From Marinobacter mangrovi (GTDB lineage: Bacteria > Pseudomonadota > Gammaproteobacteria > Pseudomonadales > Oleiphilaceae): a stretch of DNA of 64,000 nt. A program made the translations under genes and the position numbers. The DNA lies in assembly GCF_016798325.1 (NCBI RefSeq), contig NZ_JAERVO010000001.1, positions 1,116,001-1,180,000 of the forward strand, in the 5' to 3' direction. The notes below the pieces were generated by a model. That model was not told the origin of the DNA. It saw nothing but the letters and a program-made list of their open reading frames with translations, and did not search any database. How positions within the stretch are numbered: the stretch's first letter is position 1; each line of letters opens with the position of its first letter. Positions 44,458 through 52,926 of this stretch are shown piece after piece.

Positions 44458-45349
44458 TCGGCCACAACCACACAAGACCGGGCGCGCTTGCCACCAGGAA
44501 CACCAGGCCGTAGGCGACACTCAGGGCAAGTCCGTCCGCCGGGGAATAGCCCATCAGCCCCCAGAGAATGCCGGCCACGCTTTCGCGGACGCCCCAACCG
44601 GCGACGGTGATCGGCAGCACCATCGCCAACAGGAGCGCCAGCGCCCCGGGAATCAGCAACGATACGGGCATGCTCATCCCCAGATCCCGGGCCAGGATCA
44701 GGAACACGCCGACGTAGCAGAGGATAATCGGCAGCGAGACACCCAGTTGAACCAGCAGCACACGCGGCCTTAACAGCGCGAAATGCAGCGCCGACAGGAA
44801 GGACCGGATGGCAAAGGCCAGGCGCGACCACAGGCACGCGACAAGCAGCCCGATCATCACCGTGGCCAAGACCAGCGACCAACCCGGCAGCTGGAGCCCT
44901 TCCATCATGCGGGCAACGACGTCCCCAGGCATCAGCCACCACCAGGCCAGAATCGCCAGGCCGGCCAGCACGACTTGGCCAGCCAACCGTTCGATCAGCA
45001 CCGCATTCAGGGCCGACAGACTCTGCTGGGTACTGCGACCGTGACGCAGGGCACGATTGGCGTCCCCCAGCACACCCCCGGGCATCACCTGGTTGATGAA
45101 GCTGGCGAGGAAGTATTCCCGCACGGCCTCCGACCAGGGCAATGGCAAACCGAGCAAGCGCGCCGTATACCGCCAGCGTCCGGCGGACAGCACCACCTGC
45201 AATAGCGCCAGCGCCATAACAGCGATAAGCCCCGATGCCGACAGCCGACCCAGCCGGGACAGCACCTGCGCGCTGTCGAAGGCCAACAGCGCGGCCACAA
45301 GCACCGCCAGCGTCCAACCCCAGCGAAGCCAAACCGGCCAGCGGCGCAT
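44438..45349 (-). CDS. LPG-synthase transmembrane-domain protein (UPF0104)
   Basis: A 303-residue integral membrane protein with about eight helices, matching the flippase-like membrane half of lysylphosphatidylglycerol synthase without the aminoacyl transferase half. Marks are SQVLSRLGRLSASGLIAV, FLASFINQVMPGGVLGDANRAL (family core motif) and VLPITVAGWGVRESVAGILW. Such stand-alone proteins often sit with glycosyltransferases and are suspected lipid or glycolipid transporters. ATG 45349 is one base after the methyltransferase stop, so the longer open frame is not used. Confidence 0.9.
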   Translation of the reverse strand: MRRWPVWLRWGWTLAVLVAALLAFDSAQVLSRLGRLSASGLIAVMALALLQVVLSAGRWRYTARLLGLPLPWSEAVREYFLASFINQVMPGGVLGDANRALRHGRSTQQSLSALNAVLIERLAGQVVLAGLAILAWWWLMPGDVVARMMEGLQLPGWSLVLATVMIGLLVACLWSRLAFAIRSFLSALHFALLRPRVLLVQLGVSLPIILCYVGVFLILARDLGMSMPVSLLIPGALALLLAMVLPITVAGWGVRESVAGILWGLMGYSPADGLALSVAYGLVFLVASAPGLVWLWPIRRAVA

Positions 45350-45350
45350 A

Positions 45351-46202
45351 TCAGGCGTCGCTTCCGACGGTACCGGACCCCGGCGGCAAGGCCAGCAGAT
45401 CCTGGTGACCGACCCGGATCCGGCTTTCACCGCGCCGAACCCGTTGCAGCCGCTGGTCCAGCCACGCCGATACGGAAGGTGCAGAGTCCGGCAACCATTC
45501 CCCGGCGGCCCGCGCCCATCCGGTCAGCAGGTTGTCCTGCAACGCCGCCTGTGAGGCATCCAGTGACCAGACGGACGGCTCGTGAAAGACCGAAAAACCG
45601 GCTTCCCGGAACAGCGATGCACAGACCGACCAGGCATCGGGACCCAGCGCCGGTCCGCCGCCCTTGTCCTGCCGTTGGTGGGCGTTGACCGCCTGAATCA
45701 CCGCGTCGTCCTCCGCCAAGGCTGGCGACAGGCTCACGTCGCCGCTATAGCTCAAGGTGATCAGACAGGCGGCGCCCCGCCTCGCGGCGAGCGAGACACA
45801 TCGAGAGAGCCATTGTTCGGATACCAGATCCAGCAGGGCGGACGCCGTGATCAGCACCGCGCCTTCCGGAATCAGCGTGTCCAGCGAGCCAACCAGGTCA
45901 CCCTCAAGCGTCTCCACGCTGGAAACACCGGGCAGATCGCGACAGCGCTCCGCGGCCAGCGCCAGCAGCCCGGCATCGTGATCCACCAGACACCACCGCT
46001 GACGGGCCGGCAGTCGCGGCGCGAGATAGCGGACGTTCGATCCACTGCCGCAGCCCAGATCGCACAGACGGAGGTTTGCGGCGTCGCGATCGACCAGCCA
46101 ATCCGAGAGTCGTGCGGTCAGCGATGCGCTGCGGGCCGAATGGTCGGCCGCTTCACGGATAGAAAGCCATTCGCTGTCAAATACCGTCGAAGGATGCGGC
46201 AC
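45351..46202 (-). CDS. SAM-dependent methyltransferase (class I)
   Basis: A 283-residue Rossmann-fold methyltransferase. Motif I is LCDLGCGSGSNVRYLA (about residues 46-61), followed by the acidic post-I residue in WCLVDHDAGLLALA, then a motif II/III region GAVLITASALLDLVS. The C-terminal half has a substrate-binding look (SYSGDVSLSPALAEDD). It belongs to the leftward run from the dehydrogenase gene at 48721, coupled three bases after the glycosyltransferase. The target (a sugar, lipid headgroup or pterin) cannot be told. Confidence 0.9.
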   Translation of the reverse strand: MPHPSTVFDSEWLSIREAADHSARSASLTARLSDWLVDRDAANLRLCDLGCGSGSNVRYLAPRLPARQRWCLVDHDAGLLALAAERCRDLPGVSSVETLEGDLVGSLDTLIPEGAVLITASALLDLVSEQWLSRCVSLAARRGAACLITLSYSGDVSLSPALAEDDAVIQAVNAHQRQDKGGGPALGPDAWSVCASLFREAGFSVFHEPSVWSLDASQAALQDNLLTGWARAAGEWLPDSAPSVSAWLDQRLQRVRRGESRIRVGHQDLLALPPGSGTVGSDA

Positions 46203-46205
46203 GAC

Positions 46206-47288
46206 TTACTCCAACGCCCTGGATGGCGGGTCGCCGATCAGGTTCGCCATGGCGCCCTTGAATTGACCTGCAGCATCATCCCAAGACGGCAGCGCACGCC
46301 GCTCCGACGCCGCTCCGGCCACCAGTTGCTGGAGACGTCCAGGCATCGTCATCACCTGTCGGAGTGCCACCGCCAACGCATCCACGTCCCCCGGTGTCAC
46401 CTTGATCGCCGCTTCACTGGATGCCGTGTGAGCCAACGCGCCGCCCGTCGTCGTAATGACCGGCAGGCCATAAGCCATCGCCTCGGTGATGACCATACCG
46501 TAGCCCTCGTACCAGGACGGCAAGACAAAGACATCCGCAGAGCGGTAGGCCTGATCGAGCCCCTCATCGTCCAGCTCTCCCACACAATGCACCCGATCAC
46601 CCAGACCGGCCTCGTCGATCTGGCGACGCAGGCTGGTCACATAATCCGGGTGACGATCCAGGGAACCGGCCAGCGAGCATTGCCAATCCAGATCCACGCA
46701 CTGCGTGAGGGCCGAGACCAGCAGATCCTGGCCCTTGCGGGGCCCCAACGTGGCCACACACAGGAAACGGAACGGATCTCCCGGCTGCAGCGGGCTGTCC
46801 GGTGCCGTTTGCGACGGCAGTGCGACCCCCGGAATGACCACCTCGATTCGCGATGGCGGCACGTCGTAGACGTTGAGACGCTCGGCGGTAAACGGGCTCG
46901 TTACGATGACGCGCTCGATCGCCTGGAGCGCCGCCTTCTCAGTAGCAAAGTAATGCGCCTGCCCCGCCTCATCCAGCCCGGTTTCATCCGCCAGTGGATG
47001 ATGCACCAGGGCCATGACAGCCAGGCGCTCCAGATGGCGGTTCGCCAGCGGCGGTAGGCCGCACAGGGCAAGTCCGTCGATGACAACGCGGGTGCCATCC
47101 GGCAGGGCATCCAGCGCGCTGTCCATGGCATCGCACGCCCGGGCATCTCCATCCGGGAACGTGCCCTCCAAACCCTGCAGGTGGACGCGGTCACCCCGGC
47201 GCCGCAATCCGTCAACAATGCGGCGCACGTAGCCGTAGCCTCCGGTACGCTGACCGGGATCACCGGCGACCAGAAAGACAATGGCCAT
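46206..47288 (-). CDS. Glycosyltransferase family 4
   Basis: A 360-residue GT-B glycosyltransferase. N-terminal marks: IVFLVAGDPGQRTGGYGYVR (acceptor loop) and ALVHHPLADETGLDE. C-terminal marks: FRFLCVATLGPRKGQDLLV and the donor site LPSWYEGYGMVITEAMAYGLPV with both glutamates of EX7E. ATG 47288 is four bases after the PTPS-like stop; the extra upstream codons are not needed. It belongs to the leftward operon dehydrogenase-PTPS-GT-methyltransferase-membrane protein and implies that the pathway product is glycosylated. Confidence 0.93.
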   Translation of the reverse strand: MAIVFLVAGDPGQRTGGYGYVRRIVDGLRRRGDRVHLQGLEGTFPDGDARACDAMDSALDALPDGTRVVIDGLALCGLPPLANRHLERLAVMALVHHPLADETGLDEAGQAHYFATEKAALQAIERVIVTSPFTAERLNVYDVPPSRIEVVIPGVALPSQTAPDSPLQPGDPFRFLCVATLGPRKGQDLLVSALTQCVDLDWQCSLAGSLDRHPDYVTSLRRQIDEAGLGDRVHCVGELDDEGLDQAYRSADVFVLPSWYEGYGMVITEAMAYGLPVITTTGGALAHTASSEAAIKVTPGDVDALAVALRQVMTMPGRLQQLVAGAASERRALPSWDDAAGQFKGAMANLIGDPPSRALE

Positions 47289-47292
47289 GGAA

Positions 47293-47691
47293 TCAGAGGT
47301 CCTGTTCATAGCTGGCCCAGGCCACATGGGATTCGCCCAGCGTCACCTTGAGTCGTTTCAGCCCCTGGGCTTCGGCCCCCAGCGCACCGGATCGAATGCG
47401 CGCCGCCAGACGTTGGTGGACCACTCGGGCCATGAATTCTGTGGTGGTGTTGTGTCCGCTGAATTCCTCGTGGTCGTCCAGGTTACCCAGATTGAATTCG
47501 GCAACGACCTCGCGCAGTTGCTCGCCGGCCAACCCGATGTCCACCACCAGGTCGTCCGCATCCAGTTCGTCGCGATAGAAGGTGACGTCCACAACATACG
47601 TCGCCCCGTGCAGGGCCTGGGCCGGCCCGAAACGTGGCGATCGGAAACTGTGCGCGATCATCATGTGATCACGAACGGTCAGGCTGAACAT
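47293..47691 (-). CDS. PTPS/QueD (6-carboxytetrahydropterin synthase) paralogue, altered active site
   Basis: A 132-residue T-fold protein of the PTPS/QueD superfamily. Conserved parts are the first zinc His (MIAHSF, His14), [15 protein letters not shown], the catalytic-triad-like His in [19 protein letters not shown] and the pterin-anchoring Glu in [12 protein letters not shown]. Two key features differ: the HGH zinc pair reads HGA (His28, Ala30), and the Cys four residues before it is absent. The chemistry is therefore unlikely to be standard QueD or PTPS. ATG 47691 has AAAGGA eight bases upstream. It sits between the dehydrogenase and glycosyltransferase genes. Confidence 0.9.
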   Translation of the reverse strand: MFSLTVRDHMMIAHSFRSPRFGPAQALHGATYVVDVTFYRDELDADDLVVDIGLAGEQLREVVAEFNLGNLDDHEEFSGHNTTTEFMARVVHQRLAARIRSGALGAEAQGLKRLKVTLGESHVAWASYEQDL

Positions 47692-47719
47692 AGGCAGGTT
47701 CCTTTCATCCATTCATCCA

Positions 47720-48721
47720 TCAATAGATCACCCGGTGGCACAGCACGCCGCTGTCCGGTGCCGTCACGGACGCCATGGCTGACGGCAGGTCCGTTAGACG
47801 GCACTCCGAATGAATCAACGCATCGAGTTCCGGCGCCTGCAGAAGTCTCAGCGCCAGCGCCATGCGTTCCCGGTAACTCCAGCGAGCGCTTTGCGCCGGC
47901 GCTATTCTGCCAACCTGGCTGGCGATCAGCGAGAGCCGCCGCGAATGGAAGGCGCCGCCCAAGCTCAGCGGCACCGGCCGATCACCGTACCAGCTCATTT
48001 CCACAATACGCGCTTCGACGCCGGCCAGATCGAGCGCAGTTTCAAGACCCTCGGGATGGCCGCTGGCGTGGATCACCAGGTCATAATCATCACGCCCATC
48101 GCTCTCGGCGCGCCAGCTTACACCCAGTTGTTCCAGGATTGGTGCCTTATCCGGATCCGGGTCGATGGCCAATACGCGGGTCCCCGGGATGCGCTGGGCC
48201 ATCCACGCCACCAGGCAACCGACAACGCCGCACCCAATGACCGCCACCCGGTCGCCGACTCGCGGCGTCGCATCCCAAAGTGCATTGACGGCCGTTTCCA
48301 TGTTGGCGGCAAGGACGGCTCGCTCCGGCGGCAGCGCGTCCGGCAGTGGCACCACCGCGGATTCGGGAACGCGGAAACAGGTCTGGTGAGGAAACAGCGA
48401 AAAAACCACACGGTTCTTCAGGGAAGACGGGCCTTCCAGCACACGTCCGACGTTGGCGTAGCCGTATTTGACCGGAAAAGGAAAGTCCCCTTCCTGGAAC
48501 GGGCAGCGCATTCGCGCGTGTTCGGACTCAGGCACCCGGCCGTGGAAAACCAGGCTTTCCGTTCCCCGGCTGATGCCGCTGTAGAGCGTCTCGACAATCA
48601 CGTCACCGTTTTCGGCCAACTGCTGACGGGAGACCTGCACCGGCCGCAATTCACCCCGCCGGTATCCGGTGACCCAGAATGCCCTGCCCTGGTAATCCGG
48701 TCGTGCCCCTGTTTCTGCCAT
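47720..48721 (-). CDS. MDR-family (zinc-type) dehydrogenase without catalytic Cys
   Basis: A 333-residue medium-chain dehydrogenase/reductase. The usual catalytic Cys segment (CGICGTD-like) reads TLYSGISRGTESLV, with no zinc-binding Cys, as in the BchC-like and related branches. The nucleotide domain has RVAVIGCGVVGCLVAWMA and the acidic VLAIDPDPDK. No structural-zinc Cys cluster is seen. ATG 48721 has AAGGA eight bases before it. It is the first gene of the leftward operon and divergent, across 102 bases, from the CDP-alcohol phosphatidyltransferase gene. Substrate unknown, perhaps an alcohol or keto form of a pathway intermediate. Confidence 0.9.
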   Translation of the reverse strand: MAETGARPDYQGRAFWVTGYRRGELRPVQVSRQQLAENGDVIVETLYSGISRGTESLVFHGRVPESEHARMRCPFQEGDFPFPVKYGYANVGRVLEGPSSLKNRVVFSLFPHQTCFRVPESAVVPLPDALPPERAVLAANMETAVNALWDATPRVGDRVAVIGCGVVGCLVAWMAQRIPGTRVLAIDPDPDKAPILEQLGVSWRAESDGRDDYDLVIHASGHPEGLETALDLAGVEARIVEMSWYGDRPVPLSLGGAFHSRRLSLIASQVGRIAPAQSARWSYRERMALALRLLQAPELDALIHSECRLTDLPSAMASVTAPDSGVLCHRVIY

Positions 48722-48823
48722 AGGATGTATCCTTAACGTCAATCCACCCCGCTCATAAAGGCGTAAACTGTGTTGAGATGCAAGGGATGGATTCCGTCAT
48801 CCAACGCGAACGAGGGCCCCGAT

Positions 48824-49585
48824 ATGTCCCATCAGCTCGCTGCCCGGGTGCGGTGGCGCGTGACCGCCGAACTGGGTGCCGCACTGTTCACCGTTATGCT
48901 GGTGGCCGGACTGCTGGGTCACGCTCTGAGCCTGCCGAGCCTCTATCTGGCGTCGGCGTTTCTGACGGGCCTGGTGCTGGTCACGACGGTTGGAATCTGC
49001 TGGTCCAGGACGCCATCCGGACAACGCCCGCCGGACGACAGCACCCTCGGACCCGCCAATTGGGTGACCCTCAGTCGAGGCACGCTGGTCTGCATTGCGG
49101 CGGCCTTTATACCGTTCTCGCACTATGCTGCCCAGCACGCCTGGATCATCGCCTGGATCAGCCTGATCGCCCTGATCATGGACGGTGTCGACGGCGCCAC
49201 GGCACGCCGCACCCAGAGCGCCTCGGCTTTCGGTGCCCGCTTCGATATGGAGCTGGACGCGGCGTTGATGCTGGTGCTCTGCGCGCTGCTGATCACACAG
49301 GGCAAAGTCGGCCCCTGGGTTCTGACCATCGGCCTGATGCGCTACCTGTTCGTCCTTGCCGGTGGACTGAGCCCTGGACTCCGCGCGCCGCTGCCCGAGA
49401 GTCGCCTTCGCAAGACCGTCTGCGTCTGGCAATTGGTCACGCTCATGGTCTGCCTGCTGCCCTGGGTGTCCCAAGGCTGGGCAGTGGGTCTGCTGACCAT
49501 TGCCCTCACCCTGCTTGTCTATTCCTTCGGCCGAGACAGTATCTGGCTGCTTGCTCACCGCGATGCCAAGGAGACGTCCCGATGA
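48824..49585 (+). CDS. CDP-alcohol phosphatidyltransferase family protein
   Basis: A 253-residue integral membrane enzyme with about six helices. The family signature D-G-x2-A-R-x8-G-x3-D-x3-D is visible as DGVDGATARRTQSASAFGARFDMELDA, in which the pattern's spaced Asp residues can be matched. It joins a CDP-linked alcohol (CDP-diacylglycerol or similar) to a hydroxyl acceptor. GAGGG lies seven bases before ATG 48824. It ends with an ATGA overlap into the YceI gene. With the neighbouring glycosyltransferase, methyltransferase and flippase-like protein, it suggests a lipid-linked product. Confidence 0.92.
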   Translation: MSHQLAARVRWRVTAELGAALFTVMLVAGLLGHALSLPSLYLASAFLTGLVLVTTVGICWSRTPSGQRPPDDSTLGPANWVTLSRGTLVCIAAAFIPFSHYAAQHAWIIAWISLIALIMDGVDGATARRTQSASAFGARFDMELDAALMLVLCALLITQGKVGPWVLTIGLMRYLFVLAGGLSPGLRAPLPESRLRKTVCVWQLVTLMVCLLPWVSQGWAVGLLTIALTLLVYSFGRDSIWLLAHRDAKETSR

Positions 49586-50184
49586 CACCTGTGAGACATC
49601 TATTCGCGGCCCTGCTTTGCTTCGGGCTGTTCAACACATCGGCTGCAGCCGAGCCCATCAAGTACAAAATCGACCCGGACCACTTTTCCGTGCTGTTTGC
49701 CGTCAATCATCTGGGCTTCGACGACGTCCTCGGTTTCTTTCGGGAAGCCAACGGCGGGTTTACCTATGACAAGGACACCGGCGAACTGACGCAAGGCAAG
49801 GTGGTGATCAAGAGCAAGAGCGTCTTTACCAACCACAAGGAGCGGGACGAGCACCTGTGCAAAGCTGACTTTCTCAATTGCCGGAAATACCCGGACATCA
49901 CCTTCCAGGTCACGCGGTTCGAGAAGAAGACAGCCACCACCGGTGTCTTGCATGGCAACCTGACGCTGCTGGGACAGACGCGCCCGGTCGCGCTGGATTT
50001 AACGCTGAACAAGGCCGGGGTCTATCCATTCGGCCACGAGAAGTTCACCCTGGGCTTCTCGGCGACCACCACGTTGCAGCGAAGCCAGTGGGGCATGGAC
50101 TACGGCCTGAATCCCCTGATGGTCGGTGATGACGTCCGGTTACGGTTCGAGTTCGAAGCCTACGACGACAGCGGACTGTTCTGA
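49582..50184 (+). CDS. YceI-family periplasmic lipid-binding protein
   Basis: A 200-residue secreted protein with a signal peptide ending SAAAEP and the YceI lipocalin-like barrel: IKYKIDPDHFSVLFAVNHLG, GGFTYDKDTGELTQGKVVI, NHKERDEHLCKADFLNCRKYP and GMDYGLNPLMVGDDVRLRFE. YceI proteins bind long polyisoprenoid chains in the periplasm. Translation is coupled to the phosphatidyltransferase gene, which fits transport of a polyprenyl-type product or carrier; that link is inference. Confidence 0.95.
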   Translation: MTPVRHLFAALLCFGLFNTSAAAEPIKYKIDPDHFSVLFAVNHLGFDDVLGFFREANGGFTYDKDTGELTQGKVVIKSKSVFTNHKERDEHLCKADFLNCRKYPDITFQVTRFEKKTATTGVLHGNLTLLGQTRPVALDLTLNKAGVYPFGHEKFTLGFSATTTLQRSQWGMDYGLNPLMVGDDVRLRFEFEAYDDSGLF

Positions 50185-50317
50185 CCCGGCGCATTCCTCG
50201 CCTGTGGGCGACGACCGATCGGCGCTGCCCACAGGCCAGCCTTTCCGATAGCGTGTGGTGAGAAGCGCCGTGATACACTGCGCGGCGTTTCAATAACCCA
50301 CTCGGCTGTTTCACTGA

Positions 50318-51253
50318 ATGAACCTTACTGACGCCAGAAAAGCCGATCTCCTGCTTGTCCTGGTTACCCTGCTCGCTGGAATCGGCTGGATTTTCTCGAA
50401 AGAGGCGGTCCTGCTGATGCCGCCGTTGCTGTTCATGGCCTGCCGCTTTCTACTGGCCGGCGCCATTCTCTGTATCGCCGGCCACCGTCAGATCGCCCGT
50501 TTGTCGTTGGAGCAGCTTCGGCGTGCCGTGGGCGTCGGGCTGGTGTTTGGTGTTGCCATGAGCTGCTGGATCAGTGGCCTGTTTCTCACGGAAAACGTGG
50601 GCGAAGGCGCCTTCCTCACCAGCCTCGGCGTCGTCTTTGTGCCGGTGATCGCGCGGGTCGTGTTCCGGGAAGCGCAACCGATGTCCACCTGGGTCGCCCT
50701 GCCCGTCGCGATTTCCGGGCTGGCGTTGCTGTCCCTGCGTAACGGTTTCCGTCCGGAGCCGGGCCAGGTGCTGTTTGTCCTGGCGGCCCTGATCTTTGCA
50801 CTTTATTTCACGCTCAACACCCGTGCCGCGAACACCCGCATCGTGCAGCGCAGAACCGGCGGTGAACGTCGCAAGGAACGCGTGCCCGCCCTGGCCCTGA
50901 CCGCCATCGCCCTGGTGACGGTCGGCGCGGTCACCCTGAGTCTGTCCGCGATCCGTGAGTCCTGGCTACCCACGGTCCATCATTTCAATCCGATGATCCT
51001 GGTCTGGGTCGGCCTCTCGGCCATCCTTGGCACGGCGGGGCGTTTCTTCGTTCAGACTTATGCGCAGAGTCTGTCGATCAACAGTCATGGGGTCGTGATC
51101 ATGGTTCTGGAACCGGTCTGGGTCGCTATCTTCGCGGCGGGTTGGTTCGGCGAGATCATGTCTGGCATGCAGGCGGCCGGATGCTCGCTGATTTTCGGGG
51201 CGTTGCTGATCAATCGGTGGAGTGCGGTGAGGAAGTTGATTCTAAGGCGATGA
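50318..51253 (+). CDS. DMT-superfamily (EamA) transporter
   Basis: A 311-residue inner-membrane protein with ten predicted helices in two EamA repeats (residues ~6-140 and ~155-300). The first repeat contains LAGIGWIFSKEAVLLMPPLLFMACRF, and the second the conserved end VVIMVLEPVWVAIFAAGWFGEIM. Members export metabolites or amino acids. It stands alone 133 bases after the YceI gene, and could export a product of that cluster, but may be unrelated. Confidence 0.92.
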   Translation: MNLTDARKADLLLVLVTLLAGIGWIFSKEAVLLMPPLLFMACRFLLAGAILCIAGHRQIARLSLEQLRRAVGVGLVFGVAMSCWISGLFLTENVGEGAFLTSLGVVFVPVIARVVFREAQPMSTWVALPVAISGLALLSLRNGFRPEPGQVLFVLAALIFALYFTLNTRAANTRIVQRRTGGERRKERVPALALTAIALVTVGAVTLSLSAIRESWLPTVHHFNPMILVWVGLSAILGTAGRFFVQTYAQSLSINSHGVVIMVLEPVWVAIFAAGWFGEIMSGMQAAGCSLIFGALLINRWSAVRKLILRR

Positions 51254-51271
51254 GTTAGGAAGGCGTCACCC

Positions 51272-51376
51272 GGGCGCCTGGCGGCGCCTCAGAAGCTGAA
51301 GCATCTGCTACATACTCCCGAGATAACGCACCAATGTAGCCGATGCTTCAGCTTCGGAGCAGCCTGCAGGGCTGCC
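51272..51376. repeat. 105-bp dispersed palindromic repeat, copy C (inverted)
   Basis: Reverse complement of the family seen at 25890-25994 and 26169-26273, same length of 105 bases. Shared blocks are GGCAGCCCTGC, GCTCCGAAGCTGAAGC, GGCTACAT and ATGTAGCAGATGCTT. It lies 18 bases after the DMT transporter stop and may also act as its terminator hairpin. The central 20 bases differ from copies A and B. Confidence 0.85.
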
Positions 51377-51456
51377 TGGCATCATTAACCATGCCACTCG
51401 GCAATTAAGCCTATCGTCTTGTTTCTGAAAAATATCTGGAAAGCGGATTCCAGAAA

Positions 51457-51495
51457 ACAAAAAAGCCGCTTGGACATCATCCTAAGCGGCTCTTT
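51457..51495 (-). terminator. Rho-independent terminator after tRNA-Val
   Basis: Minus-strand hairpin of AGCCGCTT and AAGCGGCT arms followed by TTTTTTG. It stands about 15 bases past the 3' end of the tRNA gene. Confidence 0.8.
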
Positions 51496-51510
51496 CGTAA
51501 CGGAATTCGT

Positions 51511-51587
<77 letters not shown>

Positions 51588-51603
51588 CCGTCAACGGGGA
51601 CGA

Positions 51604-51632
51604 ACTATACTGATCCGCTCCCCGGGGGTCAA
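51604..51632 (-). promoter_or_regulatory. Sigma-70 promoter of tRNA-Val
   Basis: Minus strand: -35 TTGACC (51632-51627), 17-base spacer, -10 TATAGT (51609-51604). The GC-rich stretch following resembles a stringent discriminator, as in many tRNA promoters. Confidence 0.8.
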
Positions 51633-51676
51633 CTGGTTTTTTGAACCCGGCCGGCAAAAAATATGGCCGGTCGTTT

Positions 51677-52684
51677 TTACACCCCGTAGAACGACCGATA
51701 CCAGTCCACAAAACGCGCGATCCCCTCTTCTACCGGCGTGTCCGGCTTATAGCCCACGTCGTCGATCAAGGCCTGAACATCGGCGTAGGTGGCCGGCACA
51801 TCACCCGGCTGCATTGGCAGCAGATTCTTCTCCGCCTTGCGGCCAATCCGCTCTTCGATGATCTCGATAAACCGGCTCAACTCCACCGGGTTGTTGCTGC
51901 CGATGTTGTAGATCCGATAAGGCGCGTTGCTGGTGCCGGGATCCGGGTTGGCACCGCTCCACTCGTCGTTCGGTTCCGCCACGTTGTCCAGGGTTCGGAC
52001 GACGCCTTCGACGATGTCGTCGATGTAGGTGAAGTCACGCTTGTGGTGGCCGTGATTGAACACATCGATGGGCTCACCGGCGAGGATCTTGCGGGTGAAG
52101 ATGAACAACGCCATGTCCGGCCGGCCCCAGGGACCATAGACGGTAAAGAAACGCAGTCCGGTGGTCGGCAGACGGTACAGATGACTGTAGGTGTGTGCCA
52201 TCAACTCGTTGGCTTTCTTGGAGGCCGCGTACAGGCTCAACGGGTGGTCCACGTTATCGTGGACGGAGAACGGCATGGTCTCGTTGGCGCCGTAGACGGA
52301 GCTGCTGGAGGCGTAGACCAGATGCTTCACGTCGTTATGCCGGCAACCCTCCAGAATGTTCATGAAGCCCACCAGGTTGGCATCGACGTAGGCGTGCGGG
52401 TTTTCCAGGGAGTAACGCACACCCGCCTGGGCCGCCAGGTGGACAACTCGCTCCGGCTGGTAGTCCCGGAAGACGGCTTCCATGGCTTCCCGGTCGGCAA
52501 CGTCCTTGCGAACTTCGGTAAAACCCTCGCGGCATGTCAGGCGTTCCAGGCGTGCTTCTTTCAGGCTGACGTCGTAATAGTCATTCACGTTATCCACGCC
52601 GATGACTTCATCGCCTCGGTCCAGGAGGCGGTGAGCCAGGTGCGAACCAATAAAACCTGCCGTGCCGGTGACCAGAATCTTCAA
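51677..52684 (-). CDS. UDP-glucuronate 4-epimerase-like SDR
   Basis: A 335-residue extended short-chain dehydrogenase/epimerase. The NAD site is [19 protein letters not shown], with DNVNDYYD, the catalytic SSSVYG and [10 protein letters not shown] (Tyr-x3-Lys), and [17 protein letters not shown] for sugar binding. This pattern is the CapI/UDP-galacturonate type, converting UDP-glucuronate to UDP-galacturonate. It stands alone; the acid sugar could feed the EPS or LPS. There is no glycosyltransferase beside it. Confidence 0.92.
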   Translation of the reverse strand: MKILVTGTAGFIGSHLAHRLLDRGDEVIGVDNVNDYYDVSLKEARLERLTCREGFTEVRKDVADREAMEAVFRDYQPERVVHLAAQAGVRYSLENPHAYVDANLVGFMNILEGCRHNDVKHLVYASSSSVYGANETMPFSVHDNVDHPLSLYAASKKANELMAHTYSHLYRLPTTGLRFFTVYGPWGRPDMALFIFTRKILAGEPIDVFNHGHHKRDFTYIDDIVEGVVRTLDNVAEPNDEWSGANPDPGTSNAPYRIYNIGSNNPVELSRFIEIIEERIGRKAEKNLLPMQPGDVPATYADVQALIDDVGYKPDTPVEEGIARFVDWYRSFYGV

Positions 52685-52874
52685 GTTAATCTCCCTGTCG
52701 GTAATCGGAAAACATGGATGGGATGGCGGGAGTCAGGCACGTGGCGACGTTCGACACATCCCTGTCCGCATAATCAGAACCCTGTCGGTACCTCGCCTAC
52801 AGCTCGACGAATCAACTGGGCGTGGTCGGCTCCGATCAGGTCAGCCTGTTATAAAGCCTATTCTAACCATACCC

Positions 52875-52906
52875 ATAAAAAAAGAGCGCCAGATGGCGCT
52901 CTTTTA
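52875..52906. terminator. Bidirectional rho-independent terminator
   Basis: Hairpin AAAGAGCGCC-AGAT-GGCGCTCTTT with A runs on the left and T on the right, so it can stop transcription from both directions. It separates the OM protein gene (52927) from the epimerase region. Confidence 0.85.
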
Positions 52907-52926
52907 ATGCCGAATTCAGGCGCTGT

